In this document: one piece after another, positions 8,807 through 18,358 of the stretch | Layout: the number at the start of each line of letters is the position of its first letter | Numbering within the stretch: the first letter of the stretch is position 1 | Notes under the pieces: model-generated | Databases searched by the model: none | What the model was told of the DNA's origin: nothing | Seen by the model: the letters and a program-made list of their open reading frames with translations, nothing else | Source of the DNA: Mycogone perniciosa | Taxonomy: Eukaryota; Ascomycota; Sordariomycetes; Hypocreales; Hypocreaceae | Assembly (NCBI GenBank): GCA_025331125.1 | Contig: JAOALB010000319.1 | Coordinates: 1-18,918, forward strand | Direction: 5' to 3' | Length of the DNA stretch: 18,918 bases | Program-made: the position numbers and the translations under genes

Positions 8807-9750
8807 TACGGTGGGGTCAATCTACTGGGTTCATCCTTTAATTGACTGATGTGTTTGTCGCCTCCATCTTCTTTCCTTTATTGCAAGGCTTTTCCTACTT
8901 CGGCCTCTTTCCTCGTGTGTCGTATCCCTGCTATTTACACACCAACCCCGGGATACATGCACCATACACCCTTGTACTCCGTAAGGTAGTTGCATTATGC
9001 AGCAGAACTTCTAGAAATAGATTTAGAATGGAAGACTTTATATTCTTATCACGAGGCCGTTCATTACAACAGGTTCCTTCCAGAACGCAGAAGTTGCAAT
9101 TATTCCCAAGCCCAGCCACTTCTTGAGGATTTCCTTATCATATGCGGAGACCAAAACTGTGGTTGGCATGGACTTCCATAACCACATTATCAGCGACAAT
9201 AGTTAGTCTCTATCTAGTCCGTCACAGCCGACGACCGGGTCCAAAGATAGGCGCAGACGGTTTATGGTGCTGTGTGAGGCGGGAATGAACCTGACGCTTG
9301 GCCTACCGTCGATGCCACTGGGGATAATAGAGCCGTTAATAACGGACAGAGATCGGTGCAACTTCTATTGGCAAATGGATGGTTGAAGTGGTAGTGAAAT
9401 AGTTTTCTATCTTGACTGCTGTAGCACCGTGGCACAGCTAGTCAACGTGGAACTAAACGATTTACCAGATCGCAGTTAGGGTATAAAATACCAAGGGGTT
9501 AAGACCATGGGGTGTGTGATTTTGGGCCTATAGGTTAAAAGAGAGGATATAGGTAAGGGTATCTAAAATTCAAGGTTATAAATAGGTAACCCAATGGGTT
9601 TTTACATTAAAGTGGGGTACAAAACTTTATAAAAATAGGTTATTTATGGGACCCACTGGTTAGGTATTTTCTGCACTCAATTGCAGTTAAATGGCGGAGG
9701 CTTGAAACGAACTCAATTTACGGAGTACTGAGCAGCCAAACAATATAAGG
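8807..9750. other. Spacer with possible relics and an AT-rich tract
   Basis: A frame at 8990-9181 (+) reads HYAAELLEIDLEWKTLYSYH and later QPLLEDFLIICGDQNCGWHG, which looks protein-like but is unassigned and has no start or splice context. 9480-9700 is AT-rich and carries ATAGGT(T/A)A about four times (near 9527, 9549, 9584 and 9642) plus the hairpin AACCCAATGGGTT. No gene is supported. Confidence 0.35.
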
Positions 9751-9960
9751 TTAAAAAAAAGGCTCAATCCCGAATTTGAATAGACGACTAAGAAGAGGAA
9801 TGGGAAAAAAAATTCGCGCTCGAAGAGGGCTAAACTTTTCCGTTACACCAGTGCAGGGGTCGTAACAGTGCCCGCAGGCATAGGGAACTTTGTAATTACA
9901 GTCTATAAGGCTATCGCAGCTCACACACTTTACACTGAGCACACGATCATAGTCCTGTTT
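9751..9960 (-). pseudogene. RING/IBR-like zinc-binding fragment, degraded
   Basis: The minus strand reads KQDYDRVLSVKCVSCDSLID then CNYKVPYACGHCYDPCTG, with CxxC and CGHxYxxC spacing like the start of the RING of fungal RING-IBR (E3 ubiquitin ligase-like) proteins. A TAA stands two codons before the first Lys, and after the last Cys the frame loses similarity. There is no start and the remaining RING and IBR cysteines are missing, so this is a relic of about 40 codons. The assignment rests on the Cys/His pattern only. Confidence 0.4.
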
Positions 9961-10146
9961 CTCTTATAAGATTCCACCCGTGCAGTTCTTGCTCCATACT
10001 TCCGCCATACAACTAACAAGGACACCAAGAGATACAAGCAAAGATAGTTCATACCGTATTAACGACTCTGGTATATATATATTTAGATTTGTATATGTGG
10101 TGTCTTTGACGGGGGAGTCGCGAATCAATCGATTTAATAGCGCCGA

Positions 10147-10310
10147 GGTGTAAAACGGTCGCAGTGTTGGCTCTGTTGTTATAGGTAAAGGACTAATGAA
10201 CAATGGCGAGCGTCTCAGAGCGGCATTCACTGATCTCTAAAAGCGGATTACATCATGTATGAACATGGAGTCTTGGGATGCAAAAAAATGGAAGATATTG
10301 GACTCAAGGC
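10147..10310 (+). repeat. Diverged dispersed repeat, copy 3
   Basis: The left part, GTAAAACGGTCGCAGTGTTG, matches the core of copies 1 and 2. About 120 nt later GTCTTGGGATGCAAAAAAATGGAAGAT and ACTCAAG match 1322-1359 of copy 2. Spacing is conserved, so these are copies of one element in the same orientation, about 9 kb apart. Confidence 0.5.
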
Positions 10311-10474
10311 AAGGGCTTGACGGGACCCCCAATTTCCAATACCCATGGTCGTATGTGCTTGCGGATAGCTTCAATTACTCTATAATCTTACGGGATAGTC
10401 TAGAAAGAAACGCCCCTCGCCCCTCCTCATCCTCCCTACTATCACTGACATCTCGGACATGTCTCAATCGAAAC

Positions 10475-12277
10475 TTAGTTGGTAGCATTCGGGTTCGCCT
10501 CCAGCTGTTTAACAACCTCATCCCAGCCATCCTCACCAGAGAAAAGCTTCACCTTGACCTCGCACTTGATTCCCTTATTGGGCAGCGTACCGTTGACAAA
10601 GTATGACCTGACTGCCCTTGCCGTGCATAGTGAACCCTGGATCAGACTGTCATGCTACACCGGTGTTAGCCTGAGTGAGTGAGATGGATAGAGAGAAAGC
10701 AACTTACTCCATAGCCGTCCTGCTGGAGCAACATACTCCCCTCAAACGTCTCACTAACATTCCTCGCTGACACAAGTGGCGTCACCGGATCGTACGTGTT
10801 GCCAATTACTAGCACTGGGTTCTTCGGCTTCACCTTGAAGTCGCCCATGTACCGCTCCTTGGCTGGCAACTTCCACTGTGCGCAACGCGCGGGCATATCG
10901 TCTGTCACATCCCCAAAGAACTTGCTCTTCTTGTGCCTCTCCTCGAACAATGGTAGCATATCCTTCAGCTGACTGTTGTGCTGCCGCACGTCGCTGCACT
11001 TGATGCCCTGCAACGCCTCGGCCGTGAATCCCGACTGGATCCCACCCTCGGCAAACAGGTCCCCCAAGGCAGTCAGGTTACCGGTCATGAGGGCGTGGAT
11101 CTGACCAGCCACGGAGGGCCAGTTGGCGGGGAAGTCAAGGGTCGGTTGGAGAAAGGTCCTGACGGCGCTGTAGTCGAGGATGAAGCCGCCGCCGGGGAGG
11201 GAGGGGCTAGGGATGGGGATTGGATTGTACTTGAGCCATTCGAAGAAATCGTAGATCTTGTCCTCGAGCTGCTCGGCCGTAAGATTTTGACCCAGGGGGC
11301 ATGCTTCGGGGGCGGCGACGCAACCCTTGCAGAAGCCGCGGAAAACGGCATCGAGATCCGCGAGGACCTCGGTTTCACTATTTACAAAGTCAGTGTAAAG
11401 GAAACAAAAAGACAACAAGGGAAAAAAATATACCGGTTCGCGTAGTACTCAAATGGATTGACAACACCGTCCAGCACCACCTTGTCAACCCTCTCGGGAA
11501 ACATGGCCACGGCTGTCTCTCCGAGCACGGTTCCGTACGAAACGCCCCAGTAGCGCAGCATGCCATCCTCGCCCAGGGCGTCGACAATCTGCATCATGTC
11601 TCGCGCCGCGAAAGCTGTACCGATTAGCTGGCCAGTCTTATTTTGCGCCGCGTAGCAGTTGTCGGTGAAGATGGTGGCTTTGGCCCAGACGGTAGGGAGG
11701 GCGACATCAGAGGCGTTACCCGTCAGTGCGGATGTCCCGATTGCTCGCGATATGTCATCTTGGTAGCAAGAGAAGGTGAGAGTGTCGTTTGTTCCGCTGG
11801 GAATTGTGTTAGTCGCGGTCTATGAAACAAGGGGCCGAGCATACCGTGGGACGAATGTGACGAGGTCATGGATACCGCCAGTAGCGCTATGGAATGTAAG
11901 CAATCATCGTCTCGAATTTAATTAGGATCCCCATAATCTTACGCTTGGATGCGCTTCGCAAAGTAGTCAAAGTCTGCAACACCGTCGGCACCAGGGCCTC
12001 CAAAGTTGAGCAGGATAGAGCGCTTCGTGGGCCCCTCGGACTTCGCAGGAAAGCGAAGAAGAGAGAGGTCCAACGTATCTTTCGACTTTTTATCAGTGTA
12101 GTCGAGGGGGACTTTGAGGGTAGCGCATTGAAGCGTCGTCGGATTCGGTTTCTGGCATGGCTTCCAGCGAATAGCTTCATGTTGGGTTCGTGCAGCGTGT
12201 TGCTCCTGGGCGGGATAGGCGTTCACGCCCAATGCCAGCAGAGGCAGCGGCGCAACTAGCGATTGAAGAAGATGCAT
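10475..12277 (-). CDS. Secreted S33 family serine peptidase, TAP-like alpha/beta hydrolase
   Basis: Five exons (12277-11943, 11886-11845, 11796-11434, 11377-10708, 10654-10475) total 1590 nt and give 529 residues. All four introns (56, 48, 56 and 53 nt) are GT-AG and keep phase. Residues 1-20 are a signal peptide (LLQSLVAPLPLLALGVNAYP). The oxyanion motif is NFGGPGADG, the nucleophile elbow is GVSYGT, the acid is in LVIGNTYDPVTPL and the His is in GYGHDSL (most relatives have GHCS), followed by the TAP C-terminal part (GSLCTARAVRSYFVNGTLP). This matches fungal and streptomycete tripeptidyl-aminopeptidase-like hydrolases, which release N-terminal peptides. Several NxS/T sites fit secretion. 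A TATATAAA box lies 77 nt upstream. The gene looks intact and has neighbours only in decayed DNA. Confidence 0.92.
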
Positions 12278-12353
12278 TGTGTTAGACGAAGATCAAGAAT
12301 TGCTTGAGTCTATGGCTCTGGTATCGACATGAAATGGTGGCTCTATCTCGAGG

Positions 12354-12361
12354 TTTATATA
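12354..12361 (-). promoter_or_regulatory. TATA box of the S33 peptidase gene
   Basis: TATATAAA on the minus strand lies 77 nt before the ATG at 12277, a normal distance for a fungal gene with a short leader. Confidence 0.5.
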
Positions 12362-13507
12362 GAAGTTCCTCGAGCTGTGTCCGCGCCTAGAAACAGCGGA
12401 GCGCTGCATATTTCCTCTTTCGGACAGCAGTGCCACCAAATCTGTGATATCATCAGAGACAAATAGGTGGGACTGAGATCTGCTGCGCCAATACACTGCG
12501 ATCGGCGATTACCGCTTTCTGCTAATTCGTTATATTAAGGTCTCAGGAGAAACTTTTATTGCCAGTTTATATATAGATAGAATTTCCTCACCTTTGAACT
12601 TTACGGTGTCGGGCTGTGCTTGCGCCTCCCATTCGCGGGCTCCCTGGACATCGCCATCCTTGAGCTTTCGAACCAACATAGTGGAAGGCAAGAAAACAAG
12701 CATTTCCCATAGTCACAAAAGCTAACGAGATGCAGTGCAGAAAGGTAGAAAAGGCATTGATGGGCGTGAAGACGTGTACATCAAATATATGTACGGATAT
12801 GTGGGGATATACCGTATCCACTCAAAAACGACATTAAAGAACACTGCATCGGGGGCCTGTATTTCCTTAGGAAAACAGGAAATCTGACTTAGGTGGCAAG
12901 GAGGTTGGATTATACCTTGTTAAACTGTGTGTACGGAGTAGGTGAGCTTCGTTTTGGGGGATTTCTTCGACGGTCGGGGAGGCCCCACTAACCTCGGCCC
13001 CGCGCCGGCCGCCGTGATCGGTGGGCCCCGTTTACTCCGTACTCTGTGCCTCCCCTCAAATATTGAAGCGCCAGATGCAAACCGTACCACAGTGTTCCAG
13101 CAGCTGAGAGAGTGGAAAAGTCAAGGCTAAGCTTGAGCACATGATTTCAAAGCGTCGTACCATTTTCTTGACTACAACCACATCGATTCCTCCGAATTTA
13201 CGAAAATACAACACATCCGCATTGTTTCGGGCTGCAATTGGTGGCATTGCTGTAGTTTTGTGGTTAGTACGAAGGTCTGCGGACAGCTGGAAAAAGAGGA
13301 TAATATAAGGCGACAGCGCCTTTGTCTGGACAATCGCTTCATATACCCTGTATGTAGCTGCGACTACCTAAGATACCTGTATGTAAATGATACCATATGG
13401 ACGATTAGATGCTCGTCATACGCTCGCACCTTCTGTCACGGGGTATAATAAAACATCTGCGTTGGCCAACAAGCATGCCCCCATACAAATGATAGCAGGC
13501 TTGAAAG

Positions 13508-13552
13508 TCGCGGGTCATGGTGTGATGTGCTGGTTCGATCCCAGCCGCGATG
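13508..13552 (+). other. tRNA-like hairpin with perfect T-arm (possible tRNA relic)
   Basis: GCTGG, loop TTCGATC, CCAGC at 13529-13545 is a perfect 5-bp/7-nt T-arm containing a good B box (GGTTCGATCCC). It is enclosed by TCGCG (13508-13512) and CGCGA (13546-13550). A longer model starts CATCTGCG at 13454 and pairs with CGCGATG at 13546-13552 through one bulged T; TTGGCC at 13462 could be a weak A box. I could not draw a normal anticodon arm, so a degenerate tRNA or tRNA-derived element is more likely than a working tRNA. Confidence 0.35.
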
Positions 13553-13822
13553 AGTGATATATATACAGTGAAAGGAGGGGTATCTCTCACCTGCCTCTTC
13601 TAATATCTGATGCATTGTCTACCTGCTTGCCAGGTACCTGGGAAATTGTCATCGTTAGAGAGGTTATTCGGACGTACTTTACATGCACATGGCTTTTGGA
13701 GAGAGTAGGTATGAACAAGTGTAGTGTCAATATAGCCTAGACATGGCGAAAGTTGGAACCTACTCAAATTGTGTTGGAAGGTGCCTAATCGGGATGGAAT
13801 GCGCGCTGAGCGAGGTTGCGAC

Positions 13823-13830
13823 TATAAATA
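13823..13830 (+). promoter_or_regulatory. TATA box of the F-box pseudogene
   Basis: TATAAATA lies about 119 nt before the ATG at 13949. It shows that a promoter-like structure survives in front of a broken reading frame. Confidence 0.4.
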
Positions 13831-13948
13831 GGTAGGCAGTGCGCATGCCTTGTATCTCCAGGCATATTGCATAAATTTATACCCAAATGTCGTGCCTACT
13901 TGTTGGCTGTATATCCGCCTCTACGCTGTAACTGGAACCAAGCCCAGG

Positions 13949-14599
13949 ATGGATCCGTTTGCAGCTATTCCAGTCGAGGTGCGCTATGCCATCCTGGAAA
14001 GACTGCCTTGCCTTACCGATCTGCAGTCAGCCGTTCTTGCCTGCCGTTCTATCCAGGCAGCCTATGAAGGAACAAAGGAGCGCATTCTCCAATGTATCTT
14101 TCGTAGTGAATATGGAGCCATGAAACTCTGCCCAGAAGGAGACAGCCCCTAGCCCAAGCCAGTCTCCGGGTGGATAAGCTCGCACAGAAGTCCCTGTCCG
14201 ACAGTCTCATTCTGCGAGAAGGCCTATGGTCGTTGCTACTGTCTCACCAGGAGACTTGCAGTGACGATGTTGAGACTTCTAAATCTCGGAGAATCCCAGT
14301 TCTACGCCTTTGGAAGAGATTTAGCGGATGCGTCTTACAAAGTCGGGAATCTACCAAAAGCTATCCGGGTATGAGAACAGATGATGCGGTGTCTACATTC
14401 GTCTTCACACCTCTATTCTTCAATGGGAATCGCATTGGCCAGCCTATATCGAGAGGCTAACCGTGACGAGGATGCCAATCTAATAATTGAGGAGATGAGC
14501 GAGAGGGCCGAAGACGGCATAGTTGGCTATAAGGTTTTGTGGGTGAAGGTATTGGCGAAAGCTGAGATGAAGGGGCTTGAAGGGCAAAGTTGCTTCTAG
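13949..14599 (+). pseudogene. F-box protein with TPR-like helices, broken
   Basis: Frame 2 starts MDPFAAIPVEVRYAILERL and continues PCLTDLQSAVLACRS, an F-box-like N-terminus of the kind found in fungal F-box proteins. It ends at TAG (14150-14152, CAG or CGG decay possible). Frame 1 then looks better (LAQKSLSDSLILREGLWSLL, 14170-14240). After that frame 2 resumes with VTMLRLLNLGESQFYAFGRD and LADASYKVGNLPKAIRV, a TGA at 14372-14374 (CGA to TGA would restore an Arg), then EQMMRC and SMGIALASLYREANRDEDAN to a stop at 14597. The latter half has the A/G/Y pattern of tetratricopeptide-like helices. Two stops and two compensating frame changes mean it is not functional as it stands, unless short introns are missed. 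Confidence 0.55.
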
Positions 14600-14714
14600 T
14601 CGTAAGAGTAGTCATAGTTGCCAAGTGGCATTTCCTAAAATAATGAAATGAGTTGTGGTATATGTGTATGAGTTTTCTCTAGTCCCAGCCTTAATCCTAA
14701 AGTCCATTGATGAA

Positions 14715-16001
14715 TCAGGAAGACCCGTAGGTAAGAATATACTCCAGTTTCTTCAGCGTATTAATCCTGGGGGTAGGCTCACTTAGGTCCACCAAGTCCT
14801 TCTCTGCATAGTGAAGAGAGAAGATACCCTCAGCGAGAGCAGGCTTTATATCCCGCTCCAAACTGTTGCCAATAAATGCCATATCCGATGGATCGATGCC
14901 CAGATGTTCCAGGACCTTGGGAAACAGTCCATCTGTCTTGTTTAAGCGGAAAAAATTCGATGTCGCGAGAAAGTCAATGTGCTCAGCAAGCCCGATCTTA
15001 TCCACCACCCAATCCTGCAAATCCCTCGGACCCTCGGATATGACTACAATCTTCTTCCCCATAGCTTTGAGAGTCTCAAACAAACTGTGCGCTCCGCACT
15101 TCGGCTCCAGCGACCGCCTGAAATGGGCACCATACAACATGGTGAGATTGTGAAGAAAGTTCTCGTTGTGCGGGATTGAATAGTGATGCATGATGCCGTC
15201 GAGCCTCTCTTTAAGGTAGTCGTGTTCTTTTCTCCCATCGGAATAGGCCCCCCTGGATGTCATTCTTCTGACGAATTGACAGCAGGTGCACCCCGATTCA
15301 GGGACGGCCACATCGTATCGTTCAATGAGGACATTGAGAGAATGGCACGTGGCCATGCCAGAAGCCCGGCTAAAATCGTGGAGCGTGTCGTCGAGATCGA
15401 AGCCAAACCAGGTCTTTTCAGCCAGGATGGCCCGCAAACGCAGTACATAGTCCTCCCAGGAAGAAAGATAGAGGCGGCCCAGCCGATCTTCGATCTTATC
15501 CTTCTCCAGAAAAGACAGCCGACCTTGATGTTTGAAGATCATGTTGTGTCCCGCCTCTGGGAAAGGGCCAAGGCGTCTCTCTTCGGATTCGATTCCTGGA
15601 TAATCCGAAGGCAAGAAAAACGACCAGCCAAATGCGGGGGCAATATTATACAGGCTATTCTCCGAATAAGGCCATCCTCGTTTCTCTATGACGGGCTCGA
15701 CTTTTTCACGTACCCCAAATAGGTCCGTTGGTAACAAGAGCGCATGAGAAGCATCATTTTCAATCATTTGAAAGACGCCCAGATAGCTATCAATCATCCT
15801 CTCTATACCTGTCCATCCGTCTTCATCTTTCCAGGAATCGAATGCACGTATCAGGTCCGACACAAAAACCACAGGCGGAGTAGTGGTATCCGAGTGTCCG
15901 CCTGGGAGCAGGCTGCATTGGCTCACTTCCGGTGGCCCTCCCCAAGTTGATGTGAGCACATGGGAGGCCTGTGGGAGTACATCGCATAAAGATGCTATCA
16001 T
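14715..16001 (-). CDS. HAD-superfamily hydrolase with N-terminal extension
   Basis: The frame is unbroken and has no introns. HAD motif I is FGFDLDDTLHD (about residue 200; nucleophile Asp and acid Asp), motif II is KIVVISEG, motif III Lys is in RLNKTDGLFPKVLEHLGI and motif IV is FIGNSLERDIKPALAEG, so the catalytic set of a phosphatase-type HAD enzyme is complete. The cap insert (about residues 215-310) has several helices. The first roughly 190 residues (LLLPTDLFGVREKVEPVIE, FGWSFFLPSDYPG, GRLYLSSWEDYVLRLRAI) match nothing I know. The open frame also contains an ATG at 16058, which would add a hydrophobic stretch. I prefer 16001 because its context (ATAATG) is better and a TATA box at 16077-16085 leaves a normal leader. 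The substrate is unknown. Product is 428 residues. Confidence 0.8.
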   Translation of the reverse strand: MIASLCDVLPQASHVLTSTWGGPPEVSQCSLLPGGHSDTTTPPVVFVSDLIRAFDSWKDEDGWTGIERMIDSYLGVFQMIENDASHALLLPTDLFGVREKVEPVIEKRGWPYSENSLYNIAPAFGWSFFLPSDYPGIESEERRLGPFPEAGHNMIFKHQGRLSFLEKDKIEDRLGRLYLSSWEDYVLRLRAILAEKTWFGFDLDDTLHDFSRASGMATCHSLNVLIERYDVAVPESGCTCCQFVRRMTSRGAYSDGRKEHDYLKERLDGIMHHYSIPHNENFLHNLTMLYGAHFRRSLEPKCGAHSLFETLKAMGKKIVVISEGPRDLQDWVVDKIGLAEHIDFLATSNFFRLNKTDGLFPKVLEHLGIDPSDMAFIGNSLERDIKPALAEGIFSLHYAEKDLVDLSEPTPRINTLKKLEYILTYGSS

Positions 16002-16076
16002 TATTAAGCAAGTGATTGGGATATGGCTGAAGAGTTGGAGGGTTAGGTGGTGTTCCATATGTGTATAGGACTGCAA

Positions 16077-16085
16077 CTTTTATAT
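16077..16085 (-). promoter_or_regulatory. TATA box of the HAD gene
   Basis: ATATAAAAG on the minus strand is about 76 nt upstream of the ATG at 16001 but only 19 nt from the ATG at 16058, which favours the downstream start. Confidence 0.45.
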
Positions 16086-16754
16086 TTCTATACAAAACCC
16101 CACCCTAGGCAGATAGCTGAATGGACAATGTGGATCCATTCCAGGAGCCATAATAGGGGCGACTCTTTCTGCCTAATAGTATCGCTGCACGAAATGGAGC
16201 TAACGGACTGCTTCGATCTGCAAACCAATATACAGGGGAACCGGTAAAAATGACCTAGATACGAGTAAGTGCTTGTGGTGGGGGCGTGAGGTCCTGGTTC
16301 AGGTAACCTGTATTTCGTAGGTTGACATGGGCAGTTTGGCCTTCAAAAATGGAACCCTAGATAAGATACGTGTTTCTTGGTTGCTTCCATTAACTTTTTT
16401 GGAATAGCAGGGGAGAGGTCAAAGGCAAAATGAAAGTTTGTCGGTATATCTAAACGTTAGATACTCTTAGTACGCACGTATCAATTTAACGCCCCCAACT
16501 AGATTGCTCTTGACTGCTTCACTCAAGTCCAGTCTAGATTCCTCATTGAAGATACCGTCATATCTGCCTCCATTCGTTTATACACTATTGAGCCAAAGTC
16601 CCCGAACCCACTTAGCCCGAAGGACAAAACAAGAGGTAAAGTCTAAGTCGTCAAGCAAATCGCAGCATTGAACTAACGCGCGCCATTGTGGAATCGAATA
16701 AACTTTAGAGCTACTGAAACTTGCCAAATTTTCCATACCCATGGGATCTTTCTC

Positions 16755-16763
16755 ATATAAAAA
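16755..16763 (+). promoter_or_regulatory. TATA box of the F-box gene
   Basis: ATATAAAAA lies 81 nt before the ATG at 16844 and is followed by a C/T-rich stretch suitable for transcription start. Confidence 0.5.
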
Positions 16764-16843
16764 CACTACTTCCACCACTTTTCACGCTCTTGTCGCGGCC
16801 TTCGAAGGTTTCCAGCAGATTGTTGTAATCAAGTCTTCTTAAA

Positions 16844-18357
16844 ATGGTAACTGTTAAAACGTCTTGGGGATACCTTCCACTAGAGATTCGACAGATGATT
16901 CTGAAATCCCTCCTTCAGGACGAAAGCTGCTTGGCTCCCTATGCCACAGTTTGTCGAGAATGGCAGGAAGTCGTTGAGGAGAAGAACTTCAGCCGTCTCA
17001 ACCTGACATCATCACGTCTCGCTGACTTTGGTAAAATGGTTGATCGACAGAGAGATCTTGTGAGATATATATGGCTTTGCATAGAGCTCCAGGAATACGA
17101 CTGCTTCTATTGTGAGGAGAATGGTGAGACAGATCAATGGCACGAAATCAACACTGCCATTGTTGGGAAAGCTATTCGGGAGCTTCTTATCATTCTCAGC
17201 GCATGGGAACCAAGTGGAAGCTTATTGCTTGACATCAGCGCTTACTCTCCCAGCGACTCAAAGCATCACTTCAAATATTTGCACCATGGGCCTGATGTTA
17301 TTCCAGAGCAGAAACATGAAGCGGGGAATGCGCATGACCCGCGTCATGGCTGGTTGAACGGAAACCGGGTCTTTCTTCCGCCAAATGGACCTATTAATAG
17401 ACTTTTCGAGGATATCGAGATGACATTGGATTTCTGGCAAGGACTACCAGAAGTCACGGCTGTAACAGGCCTTCTTCTACGCCGACAAACGCGCCACCGA
17501 TGGGAGCCGGGGACAATTAGAGAACTCTGCACACTTCTTCCCAGACTCCGGGAAATCTTTTATGAGCCTTGGAGAGAATGGAACCAACTGGACCAACGGT
17601 GGACCGATGAGAGTAAGTCTCCAAGAAGTCATCTCCGTGTAGGACTAGTTCATACTAACCTCTATAATGCCATAGGCCACTACAGGCTATTTAAATCACT
17701 TATTCCCAATCAATTAAAGAGGATGGTACTGTTTGAAGACTTCAACGACGATTATGTTACTTTGTTCCAAGGATCATATGCGGCCATCAATGCAGAACCC
17801 ATTCGAACCCCAAACCTTGCCGTCAGTCGAGCCGTTGCGGAGGCCAGTCTTGGCCTTGAACGTCTCTCAGCATCATTCATTATAGATGCCAGATCCTTCT
17901 TCAAAGTCAAGCCAACTTGGTTTTGGAATAACCTGGTATCACTTGCGCTCACCTCGCGACTCCTGGTTCCGGATGAAAGCCGCGGGGACATAAACGACAT
18001 GCTTCAGGCAGCCGCAGCCGCAGCTATGAAGATGCCACGACTTAACACTATGGAGCTATGGAACGGCGGAAGGGGGTTGGCCTGTGTCTTCCGATACCAG
18101 GCACCTAAGGACCGTCGGTATGCTACACTTACCTGGCGAGGCAACTGGTATTTACGGTTGGAGTCTCGTGTGATCCGGTCTTGGGAAGCGGTGGCACTCA
18201 AACGTATTGAGTGTGAGCTCCGGATTGTCACAGAAATGCTTGACAGCGATAATATTAAATCTCACGGAGATGCTATACACACTTTGAAGCTTTCGCACCA
18301 GGTGGTTCGCCCCGTTTCGTTGTGGCAAATCCGAAAAGAGACGGGTCATTACCAGTA
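16844..18357 (+). CDS. F-box domain protein, fungal DUF6546-like family
   Basis: The ATG has an AAAATGG context. The protein begins with an F-box (WGYLPLEIRQMILKSLL, then LAPYATVCREWQEVVE, residues 8-50) and continues with FSRLNLTSSRLADFG, RQRDLVRYIWLCIELQEYDC and LLLDISAYSPSDSKHHFKYL, a pattern I know from the large fungal DUF6546 F-box family. The family normally runs to about 450-520 residues. Such proteins are thought to recruit targets to SCF ubiquitin ligases; the target here is unknown. The frame is open throughout (504 residues) but includes a 63-nt sequence at 17613-17675 with all features of an intron, so the spliced product would be 483 residues (DES joined to HYRLFKSL). The domain around it matches better when spliced. 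No damage is seen, unlike its F-box neighbour at 13949. Confidence 0.88.
17613..17675 (+). other. Stop-free 63-nt intron in the F-box gene
   Basis: The donor is GTAAGT, the branch ATACTAAC and the acceptor GCCATAG. The length is a multiple of three and no stop is in frame, so retention adds 21 residues (SPRSHLRVGLVHTNLY is part of them). Splicing is phase 1. Confidence 0.75.
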
Positions 18358-18358
18358 A

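Larger units (their letters stand above)
12278..13948. other. Long intergenic region
   Basis: About 1.7 kb holds no supported protein gene. It contains the promoter of the S33 peptidase (TATA at 12354-12361), two TACGGAGT/ACTCCGTA octamers (near 12931 and 13033), a tRNA-like hairpin at 13508-13552 and the TATA box of the F-box pseudogene (13823-13830). Short frames at 12588-12821 (-) and 12942-13130 (+) have no recognisable content. Confidence 0.5.
16002..16843. other. Divergent promoter region
   Basis: This 0.84-kb stretch separates the divergently transcribed HAD gene and F-box gene. It contains TATA boxes for both and a pyrimidine-rich start region before 16844. No further gene or repeat is seen. 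Confidence 0.5.

Noticed and set aside
10259..10606. 115-codon plus-strand frame
   Set aside because: It crosses repeat copy 3 and then runs antisense to the last exon of the S33 peptidase; no domain or start context.
10978..11445. 155-codon plus-strand frame
   Set aside because: Antisense to exons 3 and 4 of the S33 peptidase and crossing its intron.
15183..15722. 179-codon plus-strand frame
   Set aside because: Antisense to the HAD gene, which has all four catalytic motifs.
16002..16058. Upstream ATG of the HAD gene giving a signal-peptide-like N-terminus
   Set aside because: A TATA box only 19 nt before this ATG and a poor start context make the ATG at 16001 more likely; an intracellular enzyme is also usual for the family.
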